From the NCBI RefSeq assembly GCF_000003815.2, contig NC_049987.1, positions 1,661,299 to 1,725,298 of the forward strand: DNA of 64,000 nucleotides. The letters run 5' to 3'. The DNA is from Branchiostoma floridae (lineage: Eukaryota > Chordata > Leptocardii > Amphioxiformes > Branchiostomatidae). The first letter of the stretch is position 1. Each line of letters opens with the position of its first letter. This document shows positions 42,732 through 52,739 of this stretch, one piece after another. Both the position numbers and the translations under genes were made by a program. A model generated the notes under the pieces. That model was given only the letters and a program-made list of their open reading frames with translations, searched no databases and was not told where the DNA came from.

Positions 42732-43262
42732 GAAAATAACCGAAATGATGTAGTTTTTAGTTATCTTCCACGAAAACTATATTTGGCGTCTCTTGGTACT
42801 ATATTAACATAAAGACGTGCTTTTAAAAGCTTTTGCAACTACAGTTTCTATTAAAAATGCAAACGGTAACCCGTAAATACTATACATTGTAACTATTCGG
42901 GAGAAAATATGGGGCTTTGAGCTGGCGTTCTGCAGAACATGAGTTAGCGTTTTGGTATATTGGAAGATAAATAGCAAAAATTCACATGCATTAACCTCCT
43001 TGATATTCGCAAAGTATTTCATATTTATGAATAGTTAATGCAAATTGTTGTAATGCGTAATAATTAATTCGATTATATTTTGCTCCATTCTAGGGAATGT
43101 CACCAGACAAACGCTTTATTCATTTAATGTAACCAAATAACATGGGCTATTTCGAACGCAAATAATAACAGATGCCTATAATGAAGGTTTACAACCCTTA
43201 TGTTAGTCCATCTGCAAAATGGCCGGATGTACTCCAGAAATGTTATAATTCACGAACCTTTC

Positions 43263-43595
43263 CTACTCCTTCCACTCCGCGGCTCGTCGCTCTCCCTCTC
43301 TCTCGGCGGCCCCAAGACGCTGAGCTCCGCCACCCCTATCGTCTGTATCCATGTCCATGTACCGTCCATGCTGCAAAAAGGATCCTCGTTGAGTCATTTC
43401 ATACCTTGCTTCACAAATGAAACGGTACAAGATACTCGAAGCCGGTAATGGCTGTGCCGGTCCTGGCTGCGGCTTCCCCGGAGCCGGTAGTAGCTGTGTC
43501 GGTCCAGGCTGCGGCTGCCCAGACAGGGCTGGGGCTGGGCTGGTCCCGGCACAGGCGCCGTCGCCTATGGCTGCTGCCTCGACTGGGCTTTGCAT
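43263..43595 (-). CDS. Copy A 5' coding region candidate
   Basis: A 110-codon frame starts at ATG 43595 (MQSPVEAAAIGDGACAGTSP), passes through Pro/Gln-rich repeats (GQPQPGPTQLLPAPGKPQPG) and ends YMDMDTDDRGGGAQRLGAAE, then EREGERRAAEWKE. The last 30 codons align with copy B's exon 2 (SMDMDMGDGGG, QRLAAARRERLAAEREE), where an acceptor precedes them. A CAG before HGRYMDMD could serve as the acceptor here too. The upstream 60 codons may therefore be intron or an alternative 5' exon. Confidence 0.4.
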   Translation of the reverse strand: MQSPVEAAAIGDGACAGTSPAPALSGQPQPGPTQLLPAPGKPQPGPAQPLPASSILYRFICEARYEMTQRGSFLQHGRYMDMDTDDRGGGAQRLGAAEREGERRAAEWKE

Positions 43596-43839
43596 AGCTC
43601 CAGCTCTCCTCCCGTCCTCTCGACGTGCCGGCGTAGGTTAAAGGGAGGAAACACGATGTCTTGTTTTGCAGACCACTGGGCATTTTCTGGATGGCTCAGC
43701 AAATACCTCCGAGGCACCGTCTCATTATATAACTCACAACGAGGTGGAAACAACAAATACAGACATTGGAAATCAAGCCAAATGCTTTCTGAAGCGATGT
43801 ATAGCCAGTTAGTTGCCTTAATCGTGTCCAAAAAAGTTA

Positions 43840-44900
43840 ATTTGCATTATGAAAACCTGCTATATACATATACTCTCAACAAAGAACGGATAACAAACAG
43901 CCATAACCTTGTCTTTTCAGTGATTTGTGCGCTTTGTGCGTGTAAAGGGGACAAATCAAAGTGACGTGATTATATACAGTCGTTTCTTTTATATGCACAT
44001 GTGGGTGTAGTAAACTATTGTATCTGGAATCTGTTTTAAACTTGTATTCCAGACGGATACTAGGGCTGTTTTCATTTTACTCACCACGGATCGCGTTTTG
44101 GATGTACTCCGAAGTGCCAGCGATTTCTTTGATGAGGAAGATTGTTACAGTCTCGTTATGCGGCGCATTTATTCTGTGTGAAGGAAACAACAAATTTGCA
44201 TCAATTGCAATTTTTTTTTCTTTAAATATGAGATATAAACCGTAAAAAGTGGAGAGGGGCAGCGGCACCATGTTGCCCTTGCAGGGCTTTGAACAAATCG
44301 ACCCCATTATGTTACGATGCATTCTCTATTACCTTGTAGCAAATTTAACCAAAGCAATATACGTTTGATTCCAATTACTTTTCTGCTTAAGATTAGCCTA
44401 CTTTATTACATGTTTGCGAAAGCTCATATCTGCAAATGCTTCTACCGTTAAATTTGTATGAACAAATTCACCCGCTGACTTAATATAAAGATGGCAACAC
44501 TATTAATGCAACTGGTAAAATGAATGTATTAAGAACAAAATAACAGCAAATAGTCAATAAGAAAGTAATGACTAACAACGGATAACTATAACTCAGTACA
44601 AACTTTTTTCGTCCTGACATGCGCAAATTAGCAAGCAAGTGCATAGTGCATAGTGATAAGTCACGTAGAATACAACAACGTGCAGCAACTCATTTTATTA
44701 GTTAACAGCTTTGAATTTGTAAAACTTTCTTGTGTGACGTTGTATATGTACTAGTAATTAGTTTTTTTTTGTTACAATCTGGCGGCCCATTTTTTTTTCT
44801 ATTTTCATTTATTGATTAATCTGGTGACCACAATCGGCAATAGCAATCTCACATTGTCGCCACAGCTTCCTCTTCTGCGTCTCCGCTGTGGGGTAGTGGG
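43840..44900. other. No gene recognised
   Basis: AT-rich spacer between the two related copies; no domains. Confidence 0.4.
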
Positions 44901-44924
44901 TAAACACGTGGTGCCTAATGACAG

Positions 44925-45270
44925 TCAGTAGGGCGGGGTTGAGCAGATTCTTCCTCTCTTGTTCCTCGCCTTCTTTGGGTTTGGGTGATCTACCATATAT
45001 AGAACCAGAACAGTTGCTATGACCAGGGTTTCTTCAGAGAGGACCACCCTGGCCAACCTAATAGCCATGTCCGTCATTGAGGCTGATTCTGCCTTCACCT
45101 CCATCACTCTGTCCTCAGTCAACAGACCCCTGCCATCGTCCGGGGCGGCTACAGACTGCGATGTGGCAACAGTGTTAGGTATATTAGAGAGTAAAGAGAT
45201 GAATCCGCCGACAGCGACGCTGTCGGCATCACCAAAAAATGAGCTAAGGGTGACGTGGACCTGGGAAGGA
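44925..45270 (-). CDS. Uncharacterised minus-strand exon-like frame
   Basis: The minus strand has a continuous protein-like frame including GGFISLLSNIPNTVATSQSV, GRGLLTEDRVMEVKAESASM and TDMAIRLARVVLSEETLVIA, ending PPY and a stop. The stretch MAIRLARVVLSEETL is loosely like the C-terminal helix of BEN domains (LA..L...LFSxEEL), but one helix is not enough to assign it. It lies between copies A and B. It could be a separate transposon-protein relic. Confidence 0.3.
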
Positions 45271-45460
45271 CGGAAGTGTTATTAGAAGGACCAGTGTGAT
45301 GTTTGTTAAAAGCCTGCGGCCAAGATCTGTCACAGAATTCCGTTTTGGTCTGCTACCAACTTTTTTTGTCTCCTCGATTGCAGCAACAAGTCTCTCGACC
45401 TTGTTATGTAGTGGAAGTGACGTGTTGTGTAATTATCCGTTGTTCTGGTGTCAGTACGTG

Positions 45461-45990
45461 ACAGTGTGGCTAACGACAGAAATCCCGAAATGTGTTGATT
45501 AGACGATGCAAGTTACCGATATCAATGGAAATATCTGTCCCGTTTCTGATCCCCAAAACCAACTAAAAGTGTCTTATAAAACTGATATGCTTCATAACCC
45601 GATAGCTTGTACTTCCCAGTGTTGATACTTTCTTTTTCAATCTCCTGGTACAGCCCTTGGACTACTTCAGATAGTTTTAGCACGAGTCAGAGTAGAGGCT
45701 GAAGTTTCTAACTTGTTTCTAACAGTGTGGCTAACGACAGAACAGTGTGGCTAACGACTGAAATCCCGAAATTTGTTAATTAGACGATGCAAGTTACCAA
45801 TATCAATGGAAATATCTGTCCCGTTTCTGATCCCCAAAACCAACTAAAAGTGTCTTATAAAACCGATATGCTTCATAACCCGATAGCTTGTACTTCCCAG
45901 TGTTGATACTGTCTTTTTCAATCTCCTGGTACAGCCCTTGGACTACTTCAGATAGTTTTAGCACGAGTCAGAGTAGAGGCTGAAGTTTCC
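45461..45990. repeat. Tandem duplication, two 249-bp units
   Basis: Units 45461-45709 and 45742-45990 both begin ACAGTGTGGCTAACGAC and end GAGTAGAGGCTGAAGTTTC. They differ at only a handful of positions by eye. A 32-bp junction carries a third partial start (CAGTGTGGCTAACGACAGAA). The low divergence implies a recent event. No coding. Confidence 0.93.
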
Positions 45991-46019
45991 ATCCAAAGGC
46001 AAGTTTCAAGACATGGTTG

Positions 46020-46662
46020 GCCGATTCCGCGTGTTTTTTTTCTTCATTTTCTTCATTAGGAAGTCTGCACGCGTGTCAATGTTGATGTTGAACTGAAGTA
46101 GGGGAACAAATTGTTCCTGGAAATGCCAAACCAAATTTTCCTGTATTTGCAAGCTGTTATGCATGTTGAAGACGATCTTTGTACACAGTCACCACCATGC
46201 TGGTGGCTACTGTAATCCTTGCCAAAAATGGCATCAGTGACCGGTCGTCTTGCGGCATCCCTCATGCCACATTTACGTTGTATATGTTCTGAACAGTTTT
46301 TTTGTGACATCCGGGCCATGGTCTTGCTATTGCTATCCAAAGAGCTCTCTCGTTGTCGCAGCTTACCACTGGTATAGTTGGCGGGCTGTCTAACGTACTA
46401 CGGGTGTGGTCGAAGAACACACTGTAGTCTACGGTCTTGGGCACCCGTGGACGTAAATTTGGCCAAATGAAATAAATGGGCTGCTCTCCGTTGTCTCTGC
46501 GCACTACAACTAAGTGTTTAAACTTTGTCACGGTCAGGTAAAATGTTACATGATTGCATGTCTTGTCCACTCCAAGGAATGTCTTTTCGGTATGAATGCT
46601 CGAACAACAAATCTCTTCAGGTCCTGTAGCTGTTCATCTGTATACAGGATGACAACTGTTTC
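46020..46662 (-). pseudogene. Transposase-like last exon of copy B
   Basis: After the acceptor CTCTTACAG the minus strand encodes ETVVILYTDEQLQDLKRFVV and, after a frameshift, GVDKTCNHVTFYLTVTKFKH. It continues LVVVRRDNGEQPIYFIWPNL, YSVFFDHTRSTLDSPP, DNERALWIAIARPWPG and, in another frame, CGMRDAARRPVTDAIFGKD. The order (GVD(K/R)TFN..., GExPI, FF.H, DxERAL...AI...PG) is that of a MULE-like transposase family seen in several invertebrates. The family link is from memory of its pattern. Frameshifts show decay. It ends beside the 249-bp repeat. Confidence 0.68.
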
Positions 46663-46814
46663 CTGTAAGAGCGAACATGGAAAATGAAATAAACAACAGG
46701 GATATACTTGACAAAATATGGTAAGCATCTAGAGTGCATTTGTGTATTGTTTGTGTCGTTGTGCTTATTTACATCATCATTGCGTACTCTGCATCTTCTC
46801 CATGGTTATTTCTA

Positions 46815-47045
46815 CCCTTAGAGTTTTTTTAGTGTTAACTCTTGAATAATCTGTACAAGCTAAGCGTTTTCTTCTCGAAGCCTTTGCACTTCCGCTATGA
46901 GATCTTCATTCTCATTGGCCCCTTTCGGATCACAATTTCCACTGATCTTAATAAGGGTGTTCAACTCCGCTTGTATCTGCTGTGTCGTATCAGTCAGCCT
47001 TCTTACAACTTTTGGCAGTGATTTGCAAGATGCAAATACGTCTAG
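46815..47045 (-). pseudogene. Copy B coiled-coil exon
   Basis: The minus strand encodes FASCKSLPKVVRRLTDTTQQ, IQAELNTLIKISGNC and NENEDLIAEVQRLREENA, then one stop and LVQIIQELTLKKL. The leucine spacing in AEVQRLREENAxLVQIIQEL is a leucine-zipper-like coiled coil, broken by a single TAG. It sits between the exon at 47124-47342 and the transposase-like exon. It has no ATG and was probably an internal exon. Confidence 0.5.
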
Positions 47046-47123
47046 AACGTGTTAGGTGGGATCTTCACAGGAACACACAATGTCACTGAAAAGACATCAC
47101 TATTCGAAAAGATCTTGACTTAC

Positions 47124-47342
47124 CATTTGAGATGGTGATCGTGCTACGTTGTCATCCTCGGGGGTACCATTCATCGGAGCTTTCCTCATAGCCAAAGTAG
47201 AATCTTCACTTACACAGCTAAGATTAGGAACTCCAGTACCCAGGCAGGGGAGTATGTAATTCTTCAGTTCTCTACTGACGTCACCGGAAGTAGTGAAGTT
47301 AAACAACGCTATGATGTATAAGAGTAAAACGCTGGAAAGCAT
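47124..47342 (-). CDS. Copy B exon ending at a strong donor
   Basis: The minus-strand frame contains DVSRELKNYILPCLGTGVPN, SCVSEDSTLAMRKAPMNGTP and EDDNVARSPSQM, ending at ATG/GTAAGTCA (donor 47123). The first 20 residues (MLSSVLLLYIIALFNFTTSG) are hydrophobic and could be intron read-through or a signal-like segment. No domain is recognised. Confidence 0.4.
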
Positions 47343-47778
47343 TCTAGTTCTGACGCACTAATCTGCCTTAAGATAGGTCGTCAGGTTTGTTGGGAAGTCT
47401 CTCGATGCTATTCTGACGTACCTGCTTCAAGGCTTCCAGGGTGTGTAGGGCATTTGTCTGTTGCGATTTCTGCAATACGATTTGCATACCATGTTGGGTT
47501 ATTCTATATGCTTTCAAACTGAGACAATTTTATTTAGCATCTTGTCCTTCAAGCTGCAAGTTAGATGGCTTTCACGGGCTGCCATCCAAACTTCCGCCCT
47601 TCTTTCGAATATACATTATACCACTGGGTGTGCCTTATAAATGTTTTCGATTCCTGTCAATGTGTACAAAATTTCTTCTTTGAGCTTATGCAAGTATTTT
47701 AATCTGTAGAGCATGGATGTACAATATAATTAAAGAAACATGATGGCCCACTTCAATGGATGTGCATATATGACTTAC

Positions 47779-47995
47779 CTTGGTTTAACCCCTAATAACA
47801 TGGCGTGCAAACGGGAGGTCATCTGGTACCTCCATCTGATTAACATGGTCGGCACCATTCTGTCCGGAGCCAGGTAGTGGACAGCGCATCTTCTTGGCCT
47901 CACATTGCCAATTGTTGTTCACGTAATGTTTGTAGGTTGCTCTTACAACGGGAGTTGCTCATTCAAAGTACGGAACGCTATGCTTGGCACAAAAT
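47779..47995 (-). pseudogene. Copy B internal exon (uninterrupted)
   Basis: The minus strand encodes SLGFCAKHSVPYFE, a stop, then ATPVVRATYKHYVNNNWQCE and AKKMRCPLPGSGQNGADHVN, QMEVPDDLPFARHVIRG. A donor (CCAAG/GTAAGTCA) follows at 47779. In copy A the same exon is split by a LINE. One in-frame stop in the upstream part and one before the donor suggest decay. Confidence 0.5.
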
Positions 47996-48209
47996 CCCAA
48001 GCTGTAGCACCTATAATGGTAACAAAGAACATTGGCTTATATTAGAAGGAACAAGTTTGTGCCATATTTTTATTCTGCTAGAATCTTAAAAATCTTAGCT
48101 CCGTATTGTCCTAATGACATTAGGTCTGGATGTTGCGACAAAGTATAATTGCACCAAAGTATAATTATATCATAATCTAATTTCGGTATGCCGACCTGTA
48201 TACTCATAC

Positions 48210-48480
48210 AATGTCACAAGGGGGGTGTCTGTGTTTCCAAATGAGTTGAACTATGGCACTCTTCTCTTGTATGATCCTGACGCTTTTGGTGTGCTGTAGC
48301 TGCGGTGCAGTTCCTTTTAAACCACCCTGTGGTTGGGGAATCAGTGGCACCTGCTTCTGACGGCGACTTGAGTATTTTAACATAGTAAGGTCCATCACTT
48401 TTCTTTGTTACTATTTAAGTGGAACAGCTATTGTGAATAGATTGTTTTATGTGATGTCCCCCGCGTCCATGAGCAACAGT
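48210..48480 (-). pseudogene. Copy B exon 4 relic
   Basis: Nucleotide alignment with 42200-42460 is clear (ACTCTTCTC...TGACGCTTTTG(A/G)TGTGCTGTAG; TCCATCACTTT...TTTGTTACTATTT on the plus strand). The minus strand gives MDLTMLKYSSRRQKQVPLIP and TAPQLQHTKSVRIIQEKSAI. Stops in the 5' part and frameshifts relative to copy A show decay. Confidence 0.45.
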
Positions 48481-49029
48481 GTTCTTTTTAGTTAGAAAAT
48501 ACTAACAGAAAAAACTAAAGGAAGAGGATTTCAGCTGACTTTCATGGATAAGATGCTACGTCGTTACAATACTATTTTACATGTTTTTGGTTCTCCTTCA
48601 GATGATGACGTTATTTCTTTGCAACTTAAAATGTTTCAGTCCTGTAACTACAGATACAATGCACATTTCATCGGACTGCAATGAAGTCAGCATGACACAT
48701 TTCCAACAAACGTGAAGTTTTTTTGAGAAATAAAGTACAATACATGAAATGCAAATGATTATATTGATAAACGTAACATTACAATACGATAGGTAAAAAT
48801 CAACATTAGGAAAATACGTCATATGACAACAGAAATAAATTGTGACTAAAATCAAAGTAAAAAAACTACATTATGACCATCTTCTTCCGCATCTTCTTCT
48901 ATTATAAATAAATAAATAAATAAATTATGTATAATAAATGAACGTCGAAACACGGGCAATGTATGTGCCGGGGTTCGTACTCCTCCACCCGCCCCTAGCC
49001 CTCCGTCCAGGCCTGGACGGTCCTCGTCC

Positions 49030-49185
49030 TGAATGAAGACATGAATAAATCAATACATGAATAAATTGATAAATCAAGACATGAATGATTAATAAAACAA
49101 CACATGAATGCATTAATAAATCAACACATGAATCAATCACGAATAAATGCACAAATAAATGCACAAATGAATGAATAACAATATC
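49030..49185. repeat. Degenerate ATGAATAAATCA-type repeat
   Basis: Repeated (ATGAAT/ATAAATCA/ACATGAATC) words form a low-complexity stretch in an intron-like interval of copy B. A short (ATAA)n run precedes it at about 48903-48927. Confidence 0.8.
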
Positions 49186-49293
49186 AGGATCCACTAAGAC
49201 AAGTACATTGCAGTTTCAGGGCTGAGATGCGTACATCGTTTAGGTAAAATACTTGAAACAATATGTTTTATACTTTCAAAAATTACAACTTAC

Positions 49294-49697
49294 GGGTCAC
49301 TCTTCCATTGGCACGCTGGCCGGTTCCTCCTCCAGCTCGTCCGCCCGCCGCGCCCTGGACCGGGCCGGTTCCTCCTCCAGCTCGTTCTCCCGCCGCGCCC
49401 TGGACAGGGCCGGTTCCTCCTCTAGCTCGTCCGCCCGCCTCGCCCTGGACCGGGCCGGTTCCTCCTCCAGCTCGTCCGCCCACCGCGCCCTGGACCGGGC
49501 CGGTTCCTCCTCCAGCTCGTCCGCCCGCCGCGCCCTGGACAGGGCCGGTTCCTCCTCCAGCTCGTCCGCCCGCCGCGCCCTGGACAGGGCCGGTTCCTCC
49601 TCCAGCTCGTCCCTGTCCCTGACCCGTCCCTGGCCCAAAACGGAGCCACTGGGGGGCGAAGGTCAGCGACACGGCAGGAGCGGGAGGAGCTACTATC
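49294..49697 (-). CDS. Copy B repeat exon with 45-bp coding minisatellite
   Basis: The exon is bounded by an acceptor (TTTTTCTCAG, edge 49697) and a donor (GACCC/GTAAGTT, edge 49294). Six to seven 45-bp units fill 49321-49610. Because 45 is a multiple of 3, each frame yields a 15-residue repeat: DELEEEPARSRARRA (one upstream TGA), RAGGGTGPVQGAAGG (open across the whole exon) or TSWRRNRPCPGRGGR (one TAG from a C-to-T change in the third unit). Which frame was used cannot be settled. Copy A's equivalent exon is acidic (EESEEPEDK), favouring the first. Confidence 0.55.
49321..49610. repeat. 45-bp minisatellite
   Basis: GGTTCCTCCTCCAGCTCGTC recurs every 45 bases six to seven times with only scattered substitutions. 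It is GC-rich against AT-rich surroundings, and its uniformity points to recent expansion. Confidence 0.95.
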
Positions 49698-50024
49698 CTG
49701 AGAAAAAGACGAAATGAATACGGGTTAGCGTTTTGTTGTAACATTATAAGAAGGTCAAACGTAACATCATTGGTACATAAAATATTCAAATGCATCCTTG
49801 ATTTTCCGAAAATATTTCATCTTTTTGAATAGTTCATTGAAAATTGTACTGCGCTATAATTAACTCCATTATTAAGGAGCTGTCACTATACGAACGCTTC
49901 ATTCATTCAATGTAACCAAATAATATGGGCTATGAGGAACCGCAAACAATAACACATGCCTAAAAGGGAGGTTTAAAACCCTTGTGTTAGTTCAGGTAAA
50001 AATAAAATTTATAATTGACCAAAC

Positions 50025-50137
50025 TTTGCCTCTCCTCCCGCTCCGCGGCTAGCCGCTCCCTTCTGGCGGCGGCCAGCCGCTGATCTCCGCCACCCCCATC
50101 GCCCATGTCCATGTCCATAGACCAGTCGACGTCCGTG
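50025..50137 (-). CDS. Copy B exon 2
   Basis: After an acceptor (TTTCTTGTAG) the exon reads in phase with exon 1: DTDVDWSMDMDMGDGGGGDQ then RLAAARRERLAAEREERQ. A Met/Asp/Gly-rich start is followed by a charged helix. The same words end the copy A frame at 43263. The donor is weak (AAA/GTTTGG at 50025, or TTG/GTCAAT a few bases on), so the joining phase to exon 3 is uncertain. Confidence 0.55.
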
Positions 50138-50389
50138 CTACAAGAAATAGCCTCGTTAATTCATTTCAAATATTGGTTCACAAATGAAACGGTACAAGAT
50201 ACGTAACTTTCTTGTACGTGCCCTTGTGCAATGTGTTGCAGAAAGGAGACACATCGATATTCTGACACTGGTCAAAATGCAAACTTCCATTTTTACCTGT
50301 AAGACACTGTTTTTCGCCTTAACCTAAATAGTTCATCAGTAAGTTTCAGTGCAAACGACAAACAGTACAAGACAGCAAATAATACTTAC

Positions 50390-50418
50390 TCTTGTCTAGG
50401 ATTCTCTGGCTCTGCCAT
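50390..50418 (-). CDS. Copy B exon 1 with start codon
   Basis: ATG at 50418 begins MAEPENPRQ and the exon ends at a near-consensus donor (AAGA/GTAAGTATT). Joined to 50137 it keeps frame (MAEPENPRQ-DTDVDWSMDM), which is the best evidence that copy B was a real spliced gene. No promoter element is evident upstream. Confidence 0.5.
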
Positions 50419-50429
50419 CTCGGAATGAA

Positions 50430-51325
50430 AATCATGCACACTGAGCGTGTCAGATTTTTGGAACGGAACCTGATTGGTCACGACAAATTTTTGAAAAATA
50501 ACAAAAGCACATGTGTAGCATTATCAAGCACCTGACACCATAACTTAATTCCTTCCATGATTGACATCAAGACAAATTTGTCATTTTTAATTTCTGAACA
50601 CTACTATAGACTTACGCGCTTGCTATGCAACCGCTAAAACGTAATCATCAGGAATCTTTTTGGACTGTGAAAACAGGTCCAAAAATTTTCTCATTGATAC
50701 CTTTATATGACGTCAGACTTTATATATCCTCAACCGCTAAAATAACAGACCGCAATGTTAAGTCAGGTATATAAAAAAAATTATGTAGTAATGCAAGTGA
50801 TACACCCTGCTCATAAATAACAAGCAACTTGTTATGGAAAGAATTCTTCCATCACCTGGAAAGTTGTAATTCACAGAATTGTCCGCCAATCCGGTGGTCT
50901 TCCTCCAGAGAAGTAATAGCCAGATTTCGCCGAACTTCAGTGCTCCACCGTGCCGGGGAAGAATATAAGCAAACAAGAAAATGATTAGAGTATGCCATGT
51001 ATGTCATGTACTCACACTAAATCAGGTGAGGCAAAGTTAGCACCGACAAACATCTTAAATATGACATACTATGATCTACTGCAATAAAGTGACAAATAGG
51101 TAATGAAATCAATAAGTATGCAAATCTCACATTGACGAATAACATAAGGGACAGTCTGCTATAATTGCAACACCTACCCGACATTGATGATTTCAAGTGT
51201 ATACCCTATTTGTTTTCTTGTGTGGTGCTTTTGTTTGGTTTTGGATTGCATGCCTAGTCAACCGCTCCATGGCGTAAATATACCAGGTTTATACTGAGCA
51301 GTACAAGCTGCATATCCAAACAGAT
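50430..51325. other. No confident gene
   Basis: Region upstream of copy B exon 1. A minus-strand frame at 50790-50976 (YILPRHGGALKFGEIWLLLL) has no known domain. I saw no TATA box positioned for the exon at 50418. Confidence 0.35.
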
Positions 51326-51329
51326 TTAT

Positions 51330-51580
51330 TTCATTCACTCACACCAGGAAGTGTGGCACTCCTCAAGCATTTAACGTCGTATCCGAGGTACGTCCCTAAC
51401 CGAAGCTCGGTACTCATTTTCACCATAGTAAATTGACGACATTGGTCTGGAGTGCCTTTCCCAAGAGCACGACGTGAACAACACAAGTCAGGTGGCCCAC
51501 ACATTCCAACACAGGACTTCTGGGTTCTGGGGCAAACGCCCTTCCATTGCAACGTCACTTCTACTCTGTTTGAAGCACAT
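51330..51580 (-). mobile_element. tRNA-derived SINE, minus strand
   Basis: Read on the minus strand it has a degenerate tRNA-like head (about 51580-51490) and then CTTGGGAAAGGCACT (rc 51465-51451), GGTGAAAATGAGTACCGAGC, TTCGGTTAGGG and GATACGACGTTAAATG. The same core appears in the SINE at 60431-60880. The core resembles the conserved central domain reported for several invertebrate SINE families. The B box is degraded (TGTTGGAATGTGT-like). Confidence 0.7.
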
Positions 51581-51649
51581 ACATAACAACATGAACAACG
51601 TACATGCAGGGATTTACAGTGAATGTCAGTACAAATTAGGTCATTTACA

Positions 51650-52090
51650 ATCATTATGTGAAACCCCCCGACCTATTCCCAATATGTCACACATCTGCAC
51701 CCAGCTTTCGCCGATAGATGCATAATATCCAGGCATAGTGTCCTTCCAAAGCTTTTTGTGGCAAACAGGTCTTCATGTCCAAAAGGTTTCTACTGTGGTA
51801 CCAGTACCCGGTAGCGTGGTATCAATAGTATAAAAACCTAGTTCCCTCTCCAGCCTGGGACAGCTATACCAGGACACCTTTATTTATCAGTTGTTCTGGC
51901 CTCTGCCTGGGGTGTCATGCAACCAGAAGTCCTGTATCCTCCCAAGCCAATAGTACCACCGTTTCCCATCTATCATAACGTCATTGTTCGCCCCAGTGTC
52001 GGGATAGTCCTCCTTAAACCGGGCAAATAAGCAACTGCTGACCCTTGGGTTTTTCACTACAGGACATTAGTGGTGCTTCTTTCCTCTACT
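51650..52090 (-). pseudogene. Uncharacterised coding relic (GRIQDFWLHD type)
   Basis: A minus-strand frame of about 58 codons reads PVVKNPRVSSCLFARFKEDY, PDTGANNDVMIDGKRWYYWL and GRIQDFWLHDTPGRGQNN, then shifts: AKVSWY-like, LERELGFYTIDT and TTVETFW follow in other frames. The order aromatic-GR(I/V)xxF...H...VxWY is reminiscent of the BAH-like regions in some transposon-encoded proteins. I offer that only as a possibility. Frameshifts show decay. Confidence 0.35.
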
Positions 52091-52239
52091 ACTGACTCCT
52101 GAAGTGGATGAGGTATTATTGTCTGTTCACATCCGGAACTTGAGCTAGCTGATACATCCTCGCGGATTCCTGTGGCTAACACGTTAGGTTGTCCCGGGGG
52201 ACACCGGAGCAAGAAACATGACGTGATAGATAAAAAGAT

Positions 52240-52575
52240 GCTTCACTTACTTGATAGTATAAAGGTCAACCAGAAGATATCTGTTAGCCTCGTCCTGGAC
52301 CATGTGCTGGCTACGATTTCCGAAGAATATCCTAATAGAGCCGGCTGCGTTGCGCCCAAGACGGTATGCAAACCCACTAAAGGACAAATAGCAACCGGTA
52401 ATATGAACTGAAATTGTCTGCGTATTCGTCCTCGTCTTGTTTTTGGCGTCTTCGCTTGTTGTATCCTCGCTCAAAGTCATCCACCTTATCATACTGGTAA
52501 AAGAGTTGAGCCAGGTCGTCTGACACGTTGGCATTGTAGTGAAGACGCTGGGCTGCAAGTATATACTGTAAAATT
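52240..52575 (-). pseudogene. Uncharacterised exon, block B (relative of 27538-27788)
   Basis: It starts after an acceptor (AATTTTACAG, edge about 52565) with YILAAQRLHYNANVSDDLAQ, LFYQYDKVDDFERGYNKRRR and QKQDEDEYADNFSSYYRLLF, then a stop. A GTAAGTGAAG donor near 52247 matches the donor of block A. KVDDFERGYN and QDEDEY are shared with block A while the flanks differ by indels. A plus-strand frame across the same bases (KVNQKISVSLVLDHVLATIS) also looks protein-like but is not conserved in block A, so I favour the minus strand. Confidence 0.45.
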
Positions 52576-52739
52576 GAAGGTTTTATTGTTGACAGAGAAT
52601 GACAAAGAACCTTTTCACATGATGCTTTGCCTACAGCATGGGGTGATAATTGAAATGTTTTGTTGCAAGTCCATGCCCACAGGGCTTATTGCAAGTGAAC
52701 ACAATCAAATACATGAAGTGGTTAAAACGGGTAAATGAT

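Noticed and set aside
43263-43683. Overlapping plus-strand Cys/Gly-rich frame (CAGPGCGFPGAGSSC)
   Set aside because: It mirrors a GC-rich repeat read antisense; the minus-strand frame is supported by alignment with copy B.
49253-49717. Plus-strand frames rich in Ser or Ala/Pro across the 45-bp repeat
   Set aside because: They are by-products of a 45-bp repeat that lacks stops in most frames. Splice sites and the neighbouring exons support the minus strand.
52172-52411. Plus-strand 79-codon frame with KVNQKISVSLVLDHVLATIS
   Set aside because: Looks protein-like, but the related block at 27.5 kb does not preserve it, while the minus-strand frame and splice sites are preserved.
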